From assembly GCA_902787955.1 (NCBI GenBank), contig CADAIJ010000001.1, positions 186,001-250,000 of the forward strand: a stretch of 64,000 nt of DNA. The letters run 5' to 3'. The notes under the pieces are model-generated. The model did not search any database and had not been told where the DNA came from. It saw only the letters and a list, made by a program, of their open reading frames with translations. This DNA comes from an uncultured Erysipelotrichaceae bacterium. GTDB lineage: Bacteria > Bacillota_I > Bacilli_A > RFN20 > CAG-826. Made by a program: the position numbers and the translations under genes. Shown one piece after another: positions 51,358 through 60,885 of the stretch. How positions within the stretch are numbered: the first letter of the stretch is position 1; every line of letters starts with the position of its first letter.

Positions 51358-53943
51358 ATGGATAAGAAAATTAGCGCCTACGAACTATCTGAAGTTTTCT
51401 TTGATACTTTTTTAAGTGGGAAAGCAAAATGCAGTATTCGTGATTATCTTGATAATTCATATTATGATGAATCAGGCATCTTTGATTTAAATGACGATAC
51501 TATTAAATTAATCGATCACGTTGAGAATAAATATTATGCCCCACTCATTGAACATAGCTACTCAAGACAAATTAAATTCTTTTTAGATAACTGTGTTCAT
51601 CCAGATGATTATAAAATTGCTAAAGATTTATTAGATCCTAAAACGGTAATGGTGAATCTAAAAAATAGCAAAACTCCTAATTTTAGGTTTGCTCATTTTA
51701 GAATTAAACTCCAATCTGGTGAATATCGTTATGTTGAAGAAGTCTTAATTACCGGACAAGAATATGGTGTTGCAAAAAACACAGTCCTTTTCTATATCTA
51801 TGATATAAACAATTCAAAGAGTCGTGAAGTCGGTCAAACTAATGATGAATCTTTCTTATTCGATAGAAACCGTGATAATGTTACAAATTTATACAATAGA
51901 GATATTTTTTATAAAAAAGTCGATTCTTTTTTAAAAAGCAAAAAGAATCTTAAAGATTATGTTTTTGTCGCAATCGACATTGAAAACTTCAAACTCTTTG
52001 ATGAATGGTATGGAAGAGAGAACGGAGACCAATTACTAGCTAGAATTGGTACAATTCTCCGTGATAAAGCAAACAATAATAAAGATGGCGTTGCTGGATA
52101 TTTCGGTAGCGATTTATTTGCGATATTAATGAAATATAACAAGCAAGCTGTCGAAAGAATATATAACAAAATTAGGCAAACTATTATTTCCTATGGTTTC
52201 TCTGTTGGCTTTATGCCTTGTATGGGTATTGCCTACGTGACAGATGGAATTAATATTCGAGATTCTTTTAAGAAAGCTATCATCGCTAAAGATAACACAA
52301 AATCTGATCCAAAAGAATTTATTCTTTTCTATGACCATAACGCTAGTATAGTTCGTGAACAAGAATATCATTTATTCTTAGATTGTATGAACGCTTTAAA
52401 TAATGGCGAAATTACTTTCTATCTCCAACCACAAGTTAGAGCAAGTACAGGTAAGATTGTTGGTGCTGAAGCTTTAGCTAGATGGATAAAAAAAGACGGA
52501 ACTATTGTTTCGCCAGGAATATTTATTCCACTTCTTGAAAAATACGGCTTTATTGCAGACCTTGATCAATTTATTTGGAGAAAGGTTGTGGAATATATCC
52601 GTTCATTAGAGGAAGCACAAATTACTCCAGTACCAATTTCTATTAATGTTTCCTATAAAGACATCATTACAATCGATATTGTTGATTATTTCGCTAAATT
52701 ACTAAGCGAATACAATATTGATCCTAAATATTTAAAAGTTGAGATTACTGAATCATCCTACGCGGATAAGTCAATCGATGTTGCAGGACTTATTAATAAT
52801 CTAGAAAAACTAGGACTAATGGTTCTTATGGATGATTTTGGAAGTGGTTATTCTTCCCTCAATATGCTTTCAAGCTTAACAGTTGATGCGATTAAACTAG
52901 ATTCAATGTTCTTATCGTTCAACGATAACACACTTGGTAAAGGCGTCCATATTCTTGAATCTGTCGTCAGTATGGCAAAAAACTTATCTCTTCCAATTAT
53001 TATGGAAGGTGTTGAAGATGAAAAACAACTTAGGTTCTTAATGGATTTAGGTGTTAGATATATTCAAGGTTTCTATTTCTATAAACCAATGCCAATCCCA
53101 GAAATGACCAAATTACTTCTTAATGAAGAAAATATTGATCGCAATGGCTTTGTTGCTCATGCAAATGAACAATTTAGATTAAGAGAATTCTTAGATGCAA
53201 CCGTTTATAGTGATGCGATGTTAAATAATATCCTTGGACCTGTCGCTTTCTATAGTGCTAAAGGAAAGCGCGTTGATATTGTTCGTTTTAACGAACAGTT
53301 CTATAAAGCGGTTAATGTTCCAGATTTTAGTGAGAGACTTGAACATATTGAACAATTCGCACCTGGAAATGATAAGAATAAATTATATGCTGCAATTAAA
53401 AAGGCTAAAGAAGACCGTCTTAATGGTGCCTCAGATATTATTAGATTCTATCGCACTGATGGTTCAATGTCTTACTTCTTAATTAGATTCTATTTTATTG
53501 GTTCCACCGACGATGGTTCAGATAGATACTATGGTTCTGCGACTGATATTACCGATTTAGCCAGTTTACAATCAAAGATGGTTCTATTAGAGAAATATTC
53601 TAGTGACACCATCATACTTCTTAAAACAATTAAAGAAGATGGCAAATGGGATTTTGATATTGCTTGCCATGGTTTAGCTGAATATATCGGGTTAGATGTT
53701 AATGAACTTAAGGAAGAATTTAATAACTACAAGATTTTTGAACGTATTGTTGACAAAGACGTCCAAGAAATGAAAGAAATCATTCTTTACCAAATTAAGA
53801 ACCAAAAGAATGTTGTTACCACCAGATTCTCGATTAAACGAGATGATGGTAAAGTTGTAAAAGTCTTTATGAGAGCAGACCCTGTTCAAGATGAATCTAC
53901 AAGCGTCGAATATATCTTGAACTTTAGACAATATTACGATTAA
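51358..53943 (+). CDS. Degenerate-GGDEF/EAL c-di-GMP phosphodiesterase with PAS-like ends
   Basis: The 861-residue soluble protein has a PAS-like N-terminus (1-160), a GGDEF domain whose signature is degenerate (FGSDLF near residue 245), an EAL domain, and PAS-like C-terminal regions (600-860). The EAL catalytic motifs are intact: AEALARW near 369, ITESS near 461, DDFGSGYSS (492-500), KLD and EGVED. It should hydrolyse c-di-GMP, with the GGDEF part likely regulatory. No clear ribosome binding site precedes the ATG. TGGAAGCGCTTTTTTG upstream resembles a cre half-site. No other c-di-GMP gene is in the window. Confidence 0.88.
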   Translation: MDKKISAYELSEVFFDTFLSGKAKCSIRDYLDNSYYDESGIFDLNDDTIKLIDHVENKYYAPLIEHSYSRQIKFFLDNCVHPDDYKIAKDLLDPKTVMVNLKNSKTPNFRFAHFRIKLQSGEYRYVEEVLITGQEYGVAKNTVLFYIYDINNSKSREVGQTNDESFLFDRNRDNVTNLYNRDIFYKKVDSFLKSKKNLKDYVFVAIDIENFKLFDEWYGRENGDQLLARIGTILRDKANNNKDGVAGYFGSDLFAILMKYNKQAVERIYNKIRQTIISYGFSVGFMPCMGIAYVTDGINIRDSFKKAIIAKDNTKSDPKEFILFYDHNASIVREQEYHLFLDCMNALNNGEITFYLQPQVRASTGKIVGAEALARWIKKDGTIVSPGIFIPLLEKYGFIADLDQFIWRKVVEYIRSLEEAQITPVPISINVSYKDIITIDIVDYFAKLLSEYNIDPKYLKVEITESSYADKSIDVAGLINNLEKLGLMVLMDDFGSGYSSLNMLSSLTVDAIKLDSMFLSFNDNTLGKGVHILESVVSMAKNLSLPIIMEGVEDEKQLRFLMDLGVRYIQGFYFYKPMPIPEMTKLLLNEENIDRNGFVAHANEQFRLREFLDATVYSDAMLNNILGPVAFYSAKGKRVDIVRFNEQFYKAVNVPDFSERLEHIEQFAPGNDKNKLYAAIKKAKEDRLNGASDIIRFYRTDGSMSYFLIRFYFIGSTDDGSDRYYGSATDITDLASLQSKMVLLEKYSSDTIILLKTIKEDGKWDFDIACHGLAEYIGLDVNELKEEFNNYKIFERIVDKDVQEMKEIILYQIKNQKNVVTTRFSIKRDDGKVVKVFMRADPVQDESTSVEYILNFRQYYD

Positions 53944-53944
53944 A

Positions 53945-53989
53945 CATATAAGAACTCGACTATTTGGGACAATTTGTCCCATTTTTTAT
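53945..53989 (-). repeat. Dispersed repeat family, copy i, also a plus-strand terminator
   Basis: On the minus strand it reads GGGACAAATTGTCCCAAATA followed by GTCGAGTTCTTATATG, close to the family consensus. On the plus strand GGGACAATTTGTCCC is a perfect hairpin followed by ATTTTTTATT, so it ends the EAL gene transcript. Confidence 0.7.
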
Positions 53990-54069
53990 TAAAATTTTTA
54001 CCAATGTTTACTGATTTTTCTAAAAGTATTTTTATTAAGATTTTATAATGGATGCTAGAGGTATATTTT

Positions 54070-55476
54070 ATGGCGCACACAAAAGAAGATATCCACAATA
54101 TTGTTTTAAAACAACGTGAGTTTTTCTTAACTAATCAAACTCTTGATCTTAAGTTTAGAAAAGCTCAATTAATTAAACTTAGAAATGCGATAAGTAATAA
54201 TACAGAGAAATTAGAAGAAGCCCTTCATGAAGATTTAGGTAGATGTGATGTTGAAGCATTCTTCTGTGATATTGGAGACACCATCATGGAAATAAACGAA
54301 TGTATTCACGGCTTAAAGAAATGGGCTAAAGCCGAAACTCATTTTTCCGGCTTAGCAAGTTTCCCAAGTATATTCACTAAAGTTTATAAAATGCCTTATG
54401 GTGTTTCTTTAATTATTTCGCCGTTTAATTTCCCAGTTCTTTTATCTATTGGGGTCCTTGCTGCCGCTATCGCAGGTGGCAATACCGCTTTAATAAAAGC
54501 GAGTTCTAAATCTAAAGCTTGCACCGCAGCTTTAAAAGAAATAATTGCTGAAACATTTGATGAGAACTATATCACAGTTATTGATGGTGGGCACGATGTT
54601 GCAGACTTCTGTTTAGAAGAAAGAGTGGATAAGATTTTCTATACTGGATCCCCTAACGTTGGAAAACATGTTATGGAAATGGCAAGTAAGAACTTAATTC
54701 CGGTTACCCTTGAACTAGGTGGAGAAACTGGAAACTGGTGCATTATCCGTAAAGATGCTGATTTAAAAGATGCTGCCCGTAAGATCGCATTCTTTAAAAT
54801 ATGTAACTCTGGTCAAATTTGTATCAATATTAACCAAGTCGCAGTAAGTGAAGAAGTTGCTGATGAATTTGTAAAAGAATTAAAAGAAGCAATTATTAAA
54901 CAAATTGGTGAAAAAGCCTATCTTAACGAAGAATATCCAAAGTTAATTGCTAAAAAGGCATATGAAAATATTGCAAATGAAGCCGAAGAATATCGTGATC
55001 GAATCGTTTTTGGTGGAGAAGGAGATATAAATTCTCTTAAATATTCTCCTACCATTATTTATCCAGTTGATATTAATGAAAAAATAGTTAATCACGAAAT
55101 CTTTGGACCATTACTCCCAATTATTAAATATAAAGATAATGAAGTTGATGAATTACTAAGCGTAATTGCTTCTAGAGAACATGGCTTGGCCTTCTATATT
55201 TTCACTAAAAACGTTAAGTGGGCGAAAAAAGTTATGCAAACTCAACAATATGGCGGAGGCTGCATTAATGAAGTCTGTCTCCACTTAATGGTTAAAGGTG
55301 TCCCATTTAATGGCACAGGTCATTCCGGTATGGGAGCATATCACGGCGTTTGGGGCTTTAGAGAATTTACTCATCCATCCACTGTTTTAATTGGTAAAAC
55401 TAAAATGAATCTTTCTTTAAGAGAACACCCATACACAGAGAAGAAAAAGAAAATGTTTGGAAAATTCTTAAAATAA
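54070..55476 (+). CDS. Aldehyde dehydrogenase family protein
   Basis: The protein of about 468 residues starts at the ATG 54070-54072, with AGAGGT 9 nt upstream; the longer frame has a start without support. It resembles class 3-type ALDHs: ISPFNFPVLLSIGVLAAAIA near 118, FYTGSPNVGKHV near 190, TLELGGETGNW with the general-base Glu near 215 and the catalytic Cys in NSGQICIN near 249. It oxidises aldehydes with NAD(P)+, here perhaps products of fermentation or lipid turnover. It is transcribed alone. Confidence 0.9.
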   Translation: MAHTKEDIHNIVLKQREFFLTNQTLDLKFRKAQLIKLRNAISNNTEKLEEALHEDLGRCDVEAFFCDIGDTIMEINECIHGLKKWAKAETHFSGLASFPSIFTKVYKMPYGVSLIISPFNFPVLLSIGVLAAAIAGGNTALIKASSKSKACTAALKEIIAETFDENYITVIDGGHDVADFCLEERVDKIFYTGSPNVGKHVMEMASKNLIPVTLELGGETGNWCIIRKDADLKDAARKIAFFKICNSGQICININQVAVSEEVADEFVKELKEAIIKQIGEKAYLNEEYPKLIAKKAYENIANEAEEYRDRIVFGGEGDINSLKYSPTIIYPVDINEKIVNHEIFGPLLPIIKYKDNEVDELLSVIASREHGLAFYIFTKNVKWAKKVMQTQQYGGGCINEVCLHLMVKGVPFNGTGHSGMGAYHGVWGFREFTHPSTVLIGKTKMNLSLREHPYTEKKKKMFGKFLK

Positions 55477-55493
55477 AAAGCGACAATGTCGCT
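55471..55493 (-). terminator. Terminator of the kinase gene 55500-56315
   Basis: The inverted repeat AGCGAC-AAT-GTCGCT (55479-55493) is followed on the minus strand by TTTTATTTT. Its plus-strand flank is TCTTC, so it serves the convergent ALDH gene less well. Confidence 0.7.
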
Positions 55494-55499
55494 CTTCAA

Positions 55500-56315
55500 T
55501 TATTTCATTAATTTTTTAAGCTCAGGCTCGAACTTAACTCCATACCAGTGAGATGGATCATCCATCGTTGCTTTAATAGAGTTATAGACAAAGTCTGCAG
55601 CTTTTTTAATAGCTTTATAGATATCGTTATCTTTAAGATAAGAACCAACGAATACGGAGGAAAAAATATCGCCAGTTCCATGATATCCTTCGGTTATCTT
55701 TTCGTGTTTATAATAGGCATAAACATCATCGATAAAGGAATAAACGCCGGTTGTGTTTGGAGTAAAACTTACATTAGTAAGAATTATCTTTTTAATTCCT
55801 TTAAGAGATAGTTTAGTGAGTAAATCGATAACAAATTGTTCATCGTAATCATCTTTATAAGGAATATCCGCTAAAAAACAGGCTTCAGTAATATTAGGAA
55901 GAATAATATCAGCTTCAAAAGCTAATTCTTTCATCTTATCAACATAAGCCTGATTAAATAATGGATAGAGTTTTCCTTTATCACCAAAGGCAGGATCAAC
56001 GATAACAAGTGAATTAGGATTAAGGAAATCCACTTTAATAGTTTTAATAATATCTATGATATTAGTTGAACCAATATATCCAGTATAAAGACAATCAAAT
56101 TTTAAGTTTTCTTTCTTCCAATGCTCTAATACTTTAACAAAATCAGGTTCTAAATCTTTAACATAGAAATCCTTAAAGTTATAAGTGTGTGTCGATAAAA
56201 TCGCTGTTGGAAAAGCAACTGTTTCATGTGAAAGCGCACTTAAAATTGGAAGAGCAACTGTTAAAGAACATTGCCCATAAATTGAATAATCTTGAATCGT
56301 AAGTATTTTGCTCAT
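55500..56315 (-). CDS. Pyridoxamine/pyridoxal kinase-like protein (ribokinase superfamily)
   Basis: The protein of about 271 residues has QDYSIYGQCSLTVALPILSA at the N-terminus, FPTAILSTHTYNF near 36 and the catalytic GTGD motif in YHGTGDIFSSV near 216. This is the PdxY/PdxK pattern of phosphorylating the B6 vitamers with ATP. The start at 56315 gives the normal N-terminus. No ribosome binding site is seen; a TTGAGT/TAATAA promoter ends 10 nt before the ATG. It salvages vitamin B6 for PLP enzymes. Confidence 0.85.
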   Translation of the reverse strand: MSKILTIQDYSIYGQCSLTVALPILSALSHETVAFPTAILSTHTYNFKDFYVKDLEPDFVKVLEHWKKENLKFDCLYTGYIGSTNIIDIIKTIKVDFLNPNSLVIVDPAFGDKGKLYPLFNQAYVDKMKELAFEADIILPNITEACFLADIPYKDDYDEQFVIDLLTKLSLKGIKKIILTNVSFTPNTTGVYSFIDDVYAYYKHEKITEGYHGTGDIFSSVFVGSYLKDNDIYKAIKKAADFVYNSIKATMDDPSHWYGVKFEPELKKLMK

Positions 56316-56381
56316 AACTAATATATTATTACGAAATTTCCTATATATACTCAACTATTTTTATAAATCAGGATAAAGTTT

Positions 56382-57419
56382 TTATTGAATTTCGTTATTG
56401 TCAGTAGGAATATCCTTAGCTTGTTCTTGTTGTTCTTTAACAAACTCAGAAGCAATAGCTTTTTCCTTCTTAGTGACAGTCTTAAATTCTTTTGGTTGGT
56501 TAATAGTAACTTGATTGAATGGAATACCAACATCATTTTCATCAAAGATGAGTTTAAGTTCACGAAGCATATCTCTTTCAGTTTGGAAACGATTAGCTTC
56601 TTTACATTGAGCGATGAATTTTAAAGAAACACCAGAGGCACCAAGTTCGGAAACACCTAAATAATATGGCCCTTCAATAATGGATGGAATGTTCTTTTTC
56701 ATTCTTTCTAAGTTAGCTTTAATGACGTTTTCCACTCTTTCAAGAGATTCACCATATTCAATGTCCACTACTGCGACGGCGGTTGATGTTTGAGCGGTCA
56801 TATTAACTAAGCTTCTTAAATCGGAGTTATTGATGACTTTGATATTTCCACCCCAGTCAACGATTTGAGTAGTTCTAATACCAATTTCTTTAACTGTGCC
56901 ACGGAAGCCATCAACAACAATGATGTCCCCTATTTCAAAGATTTCTTCGAAGACAATGAATAAGCCAGCGATAACATCACTAATAAGTGATTGAGCACCA
57001 AGGCCTATAACTAAGGAGACAACTCCAGCGGATACTAAGATAGTAACAGTATCAACATGGAAGGCATCTAACACTAAGAAGATAAAGACAATTGCGCCAA
57101 CATATTTAATTAAGCTAGCAAGTAAGTTTAAGATAGCGCCACCCTTCTTTAAGAACTTAGAGATAAAGCGTAAGACACGATTTCCAATAAAGCAGACAAC
57201 TAAAATAAATAAGAAATAACTTACTATTCTAATCGCGATATTAGGATTACCTACTCCGGAAAAGATGTTTAAGGATAAATAGAATTCACTATTTGCTCCA
57301 AAGATTTGTCCACCTGCAAATAAGAAGACAAAATAAACAATACTAATTGCTAACATGAAAATTTTGAAGATGATATCAATCCAATCTGGGACTGTTTTTG
57401 GTTTTTCAATCTTAATCAT
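56382..57419 (-). CDS. Mechanosensitive ion channel, MscS family (second copy)
   Basis: The 345-residue protein has helices near 15-37, 63-83 and 95-120. The pore helix is LVSAGVVSLVIGLGAQSL (128-145), followed by SDVIAGLFIVFEE and the beta domain IGDIIVVDGFRGTVKEIGIRTT. The C-terminal tail is charged (QEQAKDIPTDNNE). It is clearly paralogous to 7411-8469. AAAGGAGG lies before the ATG. It follows the 747-residue single-pass protein by 16 nt in one transcript. Confidence 0.92.
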   Translation of the reverse strand: MIKIEKPKTVPDWIDIIFKIFMLAISIVYFVFLFAGGQIFGANSEFYLSLNIFSGVGNPNIAIRIVSYFLFILVVCFIGNRVLRFISKFLKKGGAILNLLASLIKYVGAIVFIFLVLDAFHVDTVTILVSAGVVSLVIGLGAQSLISDVIAGLFIVFEEIFEIGDIIVVDGFRGTVKEIGIRTTQIVDWGGNIKVINNSDLRSLVNMTAQTSTAVAVVDIEYGESLERVENVIKANLERMKKNIPSIIEGPYYLGVSELGASGVSLKFIAQCKEANRFQTERDMLRELKLIFDENDVGIPFNQVTINQPKEFKTVTKKEKAIASEFVKEQQEQAKDIPTDNNEIQ

Positions 57420-57435
57420 TGTTTTTCCTCCTTTA

Positions 57436-59679
57436 TTAAATAGTAATGTTTGTTTTATATAATAAGACCCCGTTAAGATCTTCTATAGCTAAGGTATAAG
57501 TTCCACTATAACCGACTTGATTAATATCGGTTGTGTCAGTGGTATCTCCTGATTGATAGGCGATTAAATAAATACTGAAGTATTTATCAGTTTGATAAGA
57601 ACTATTTGGATCGATTGTTCCAGTTCCTTCTCCTCTAATCGCATTATCGTCTCTATTTAAGTGACCTCTAACATTCCCATCAGCGATAAGAATTTCAGGA
57701 ACATAGCCGCTTTCATAGGTGACTCTAATTTCACCCATGGTTAAATCGCTTGTGGTAAATACTGGACGAATATAGCCAAGTTCTGCTGTAAGAACAAATG
57801 ATTCATGAACGGTTTCGTCTCCTGTTGTAGCGTCAAATGAAACGATTTGGAAGGTATAATCTTCATCTTTAAAGAATGGAGCGTTTACATTTACGATTTG
57901 TTCTTCGATTTCAGTTGATGAGACTGAAGAACCAAAGCTATCGATAATACGAACATAATTGCCTTGATAAGACATGTAAGCTTCTTCGGTTAATGAAATC
58001 GAAATATTACTTTCATCATCAAAAGTAACCATACCGAATGGTTTTGCGGTTGTTTCGAATTCTACTTCTACTAAAGTATCACTTGTGTCAGCATTAGTTA
58101 CTTTAATGTTGAATACTGTTTCAGAAGGAAGAGATGTAAATTCGAGGTAATATACCAAGTAGGCATCTTCAATAAAAGTAATGTTATATGGTGAATCATT
58201 AAGATAGATGGCTAAGCTAAGATCCTCGGGAATCTCTTTAGTGGTTGAGAAATAAATCTTCGCGGAATCATAAGAAATAACATGTTTCTCTTCATATTCA
58301 AAGATTTCAAATTCAACATCTAAAGTCGTAAATGTTGTTTCTAATAATGCATTACCAGATTCCGATCCATTTCTAATCTCTAAAGAATATGTTGTGTTAG
58401 GAGTTAAACTAGAGAACTCTAACATATACTTATTTGGAGTGTCTTCTACTAAAGTAGAATCTTCATAAACTCTAGTGTTTAAAAGAATGACACATTCGTT
58501 ATCCTCAATTGCTCTATTAGTTTCAAAACGTAAAGTAGCTTCAATACTTCCGATATCGTGTTGATCTACTAATTCAGTAATAACTAAGTCTTCTAATGGA
58601 GTTTCAAAAGAATAGGTCAATAAGTTACGGCCAGTAGAGATTTCGTTAATTTTTAAGGTATAAGGAGCACTACTTTCTAAGTTATAAGCATCAAAATAAT
58701 AAAGGTTTGTTTCTTCTTCAAGTAAAGAGAAGTCATCAGTAGCTTTATCATTTAAAAGAACTTCAATATCGTTACTATCAATGGCTTTGTTTGAATTAAG
58801 TAAGAATGAAACTTGATTGGATGAGATTTCGATTGAGGATTCATCCATAGTAAGTGTTAATTCTTCTTCAGGAGGTTCTTCTTCAAGAGGAGGAAGTTCA
58901 AGATAGGCTAAACCTTGATCAGCGTGCTTAACGGAAATAATTAATGGTTTAGTGTAATCAATATCAGTTAATTCATATTGTTTTTCATGTTCAAATTGGT
59001 CTGAAATTAAGTAGGTTTTAGCGCCACTATAAACGTTAACAGTGACAAATTGATAGTCTGATTCATAGACGACAAAGAAGGATAAAACTTCAGGAGTGTA
59101 CTCGTTAATTTCAATGAATGTCGCTGAATCGAGGCCAGTTGTTATATATTTTTTGTTAAATTTGCTTGTTCCGTTTAAGCTAACATCAAGTGTGTATTCA
59201 ACGTTTTCTTCAAGTTCATAAAAGGAAACAAAGGTACCATCTTTAACATCATAAGTAAGTTCATAATCTTTACTTGTTAGGGTTGCTAAAACTTCATCTG
59301 TTTCAGTTAGATTATTGGTTTTAACTTCAAACACTAATGAGGTATTTGTGGATTGGAATAAAGAAACATCTATTGATGGAGATGTTGCTACCACCACACC
59401 ACCTAAAACTGTGCCACCTGATGTTGCTGCAGTTATCAATATAACTGGAAGAACATTTGGTTTGGGAGCGACCTTTGGTTTTGGATTATTGATATTATTA
59501 CTATCCGAGTGGTTAGATATTTCTTCACTTGCTGGGTTTTCTTCTTTGGAATAAGAAATCGAATCTGAATGAAAAAAGGAGGAATAATCTTCCTTTTCAT
59601 TTATCGTATCTGAGAACGAGAAAAACTCATTATCAGAAGAATAATTATTGTTTTGATAATCAAAATCTTTCTCTTTCAT
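57436..59679 (-). CDS. Single-pass membrane protein with tandem beta domains, paired with MscS
   Basis: The 747-residue protein has a 76-residue Ser/Asn/Asp/Glu-rich cytoplasmic N-terminus, one helix (about 77-99) and a large outer part. The outer part contains at least three roughly 90-residue fibronectin-like repeats (about 275-375, 375-460, 460-555), each with a YYxExxSL/YxLEI-type strand pair. A further beta region and a Cys-free C-terminus follow. No signal cleavage and no enzyme motif. A TAGAAT box lies 8 nt before the ATG and no ribosome binding site is seen. MscS follows 16 nt later. The layout is an enlarged version of 6893-7396. Confidence 0.72.
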   Translation of the reverse strand: MKEKDFDYQNNNYSSDNEFFSFSDTINEKEDYSSFFHSDSISYSKEENPASEEISNHSDSNNINNPKPKVAPKPNVLPVILITAATSGGTVLGGVVVATSPSIDVSLFQSTNTSLVFEVKTNNLTETDEVLATLTSKDYELTYDVKDGTFVSFYELEENVEYTLDVSLNGTSKFNKKYITTGLDSATFIEINEYTPEVLSFFVVYESDYQFVTVNVYSGAKTYLISDQFEHEKQYELTDIDYTKPLIISVKHADQGLAYLELPPLEEEPPEEELTLTMDESSIEISSNQVSFLLNSNKAIDSNDIEVLLNDKATDDFSLLEEETNLYYFDAYNLESSAPYTLKINEISTGRNLLTYSFETPLEDLVITELVDQHDIGSIEATLRFETNRAIEDNECVILLNTRVYEDSTLVEDTPNKYMLEFSSLTPNTTYSLEIRNGSESGNALLETTFTTLDVEFEIFEYEEKHVISYDSAKIYFSTTKEIPEDLSLAIYLNDSPYNITFIEDAYLVYYLEFTSLPSETVFNIKVTNADTSDTLVEVEFETTAKPFGMVTFDDESNISISLTEEAYMSYQGNYVRIIDSFGSSVSSTEIEEQIVNVNAPFFKDEDYTFQIVSFDATTGDETVHESFVLTAELGYIRPVFTTSDLTMGEIRVTYESGYVPEILIADGNVRGHLNRDDNAIRGEGTGTIDPNSSYQTDKYFSIYLIAYQSGDTTDTTDINQVGYSGTYTLAIEDLNGVLLYKTNITI

Positions 59680-59745
59680 ACCATTTAATTCTATTCTTCT
59701 AAATAAAATTTATAAATATAAATGATAAAAAGTGGGAAGGAGTTT

Positions 59746-59772
59746 ATGAGTAAACAAAGTTATAACTCATAA
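59746..59772 (+). other. Eight-codon open reading frame with a strong ribosome binding site
   Basis: A GGAAGGAG box lies 4 nt before an ATG followed by seven codons (MSKQSYNS) and TAA. The same DNA is an 8-bp inverted repeat (TTATGAGT / ACTCATAA, 59744-59751 with 59764-59771) followed by TCTTATTT. It is either a leader peptide, a decayed gene start, or a weak hairpin terminator ahead of the lipoprotein at 59824. Confidence 0.35.
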
Positions 59773-59823
59773 TCTTATTTGATTGATTTATCTAAAATAG
59801 AATTGCTAAAATGTCTCCATATT

Positions 59824-60885
59824 ATGATTAAAAAAACGTATCTATTATCATTAATCCCTCTACTTACTAGTTGTTTTAATACGCCTAGCACCACTAAAAC
59901 AAATTATTTTAAACAATATGAAGATATCGTTTCTAAAAATCCAAATGGAGAATATAGCTTTATCACTTTATATGATGAAAGCGATAATCGTTTCTCTTTA
60001 ACCTTTGGTTATGGAGATCACTTTCATTATGAAATTAAGATTACTGAATATGATTTAACTTATAACTATATTTATCCAAACGAAGGTAAGTTTAGTGAAG
60101 ATTACGAAAGTATCACTTTTGAATTAGACGTGAAAAGTGAAAGTGAGTTATTCCCTGATGGTAATTACACTTTAAAACATGAATATAAAGATAACGACGA
60201 TGACTTTGTTTTAGATGTTAACGGAGAGGAAATAAAGTTAACAAAAGAGGCAAAGACTCCTGCTAAATATATAAATCCTAACTTAGTGGGAGATTTTATA
60301 TATGAAGATTATTTCTCTTTAAGCGTCACTGTTTCTAGTTTAAAAACCCATCGAGAAGTATCAGTAAGTTTAAAAGAAAATGATTTAACCTTTGTTGGAG
60401 AAAATTTTGTTATTAATGACAATAATTTACCTTTTAAGATTAAAGGCGATAAAGATGGGAGCTATATTAAGTTAGGTGACGCTTTACTTTATTATAGTTT
60501 AAATGTAGTAAATCTGAAGATAGGTGACACTACTTATAAACTCACTAGAAAGCAAAAAGAGGCGACTTCCTATTTCTTAAATAAAGATTTAGAGGCTACC
60601 TTTTCAAATGAATATATCTCTATTACAGTTAGTTCCTTACTTGGGGATAAACGCCGCTATTTGAAGCTAGATGAACTTAAAGAAGGCGGTAAGAAAGATA
60701 TGTATGTTCTTTTTAGTGTTGTTGATGAAGGAGAAAGTTTAATTAACGAACAAGGTTTAACAGGAAATTTAGTGTTTACTCCTAATTCCGTGGTTAAAAT
60801 AACTCATACACTTAAAGAAAATAAAGACAAAATAGATTTATATAAAAATAACGAATTACTTTACGAAAATTTACTTATTAGCTAA
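59824..60885 (+). CDS. Lipoprotein of unknown function
   Basis: Starting at the ATG 59824-59826 gives a protein of about 353 residues with a lipoprotein signal and lipobox LTSC (Cys15); the longer frame would bury it. The mature protein is beta-rich with three partly similar units. Sequences such as YFSLSVTVSSLKTHREVSVSL and EYISITVSSLLGDKRRYLKL are clearly related, so it contains an internal repeat of about 90 residues. No known domain. No ribosome binding site: TAAAAT (59807-59812) ends 11 nt upstream. The 3' end overlaps the convergent HipA-like gene by 15 bp. Confidence 0.72.
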   Translation: MIKKTYLLSLIPLLTSCFNTPSTTKTNYFKQYEDIVSKNPNGEYSFITLYDESDNRFSLTFGYGDHFHYEIKITEYDLTYNYIYPNEGKFSEDYESITFELDVKSESELFPDGNYTLKHEYKDNDDDFVLDVNGEEIKLTKEAKTPAKYINPNLVGDFIYEDYFSLSVTVSSLKTHREVSVSLKENDLTFVGENFVINDNNLPFKIKGDKDGSYIKLGDALLYYSLNVVNLKIGDTTYKLTRKQKEATSYFLNKDLEATFSNEYISITVSSLLGDKRRYLKLDELKEGGKKDMYVLFSVVDEGESLINEQGLTGNLVFTPNSVVKITHTLKENKDKIDLYKNNELLYENLLIS

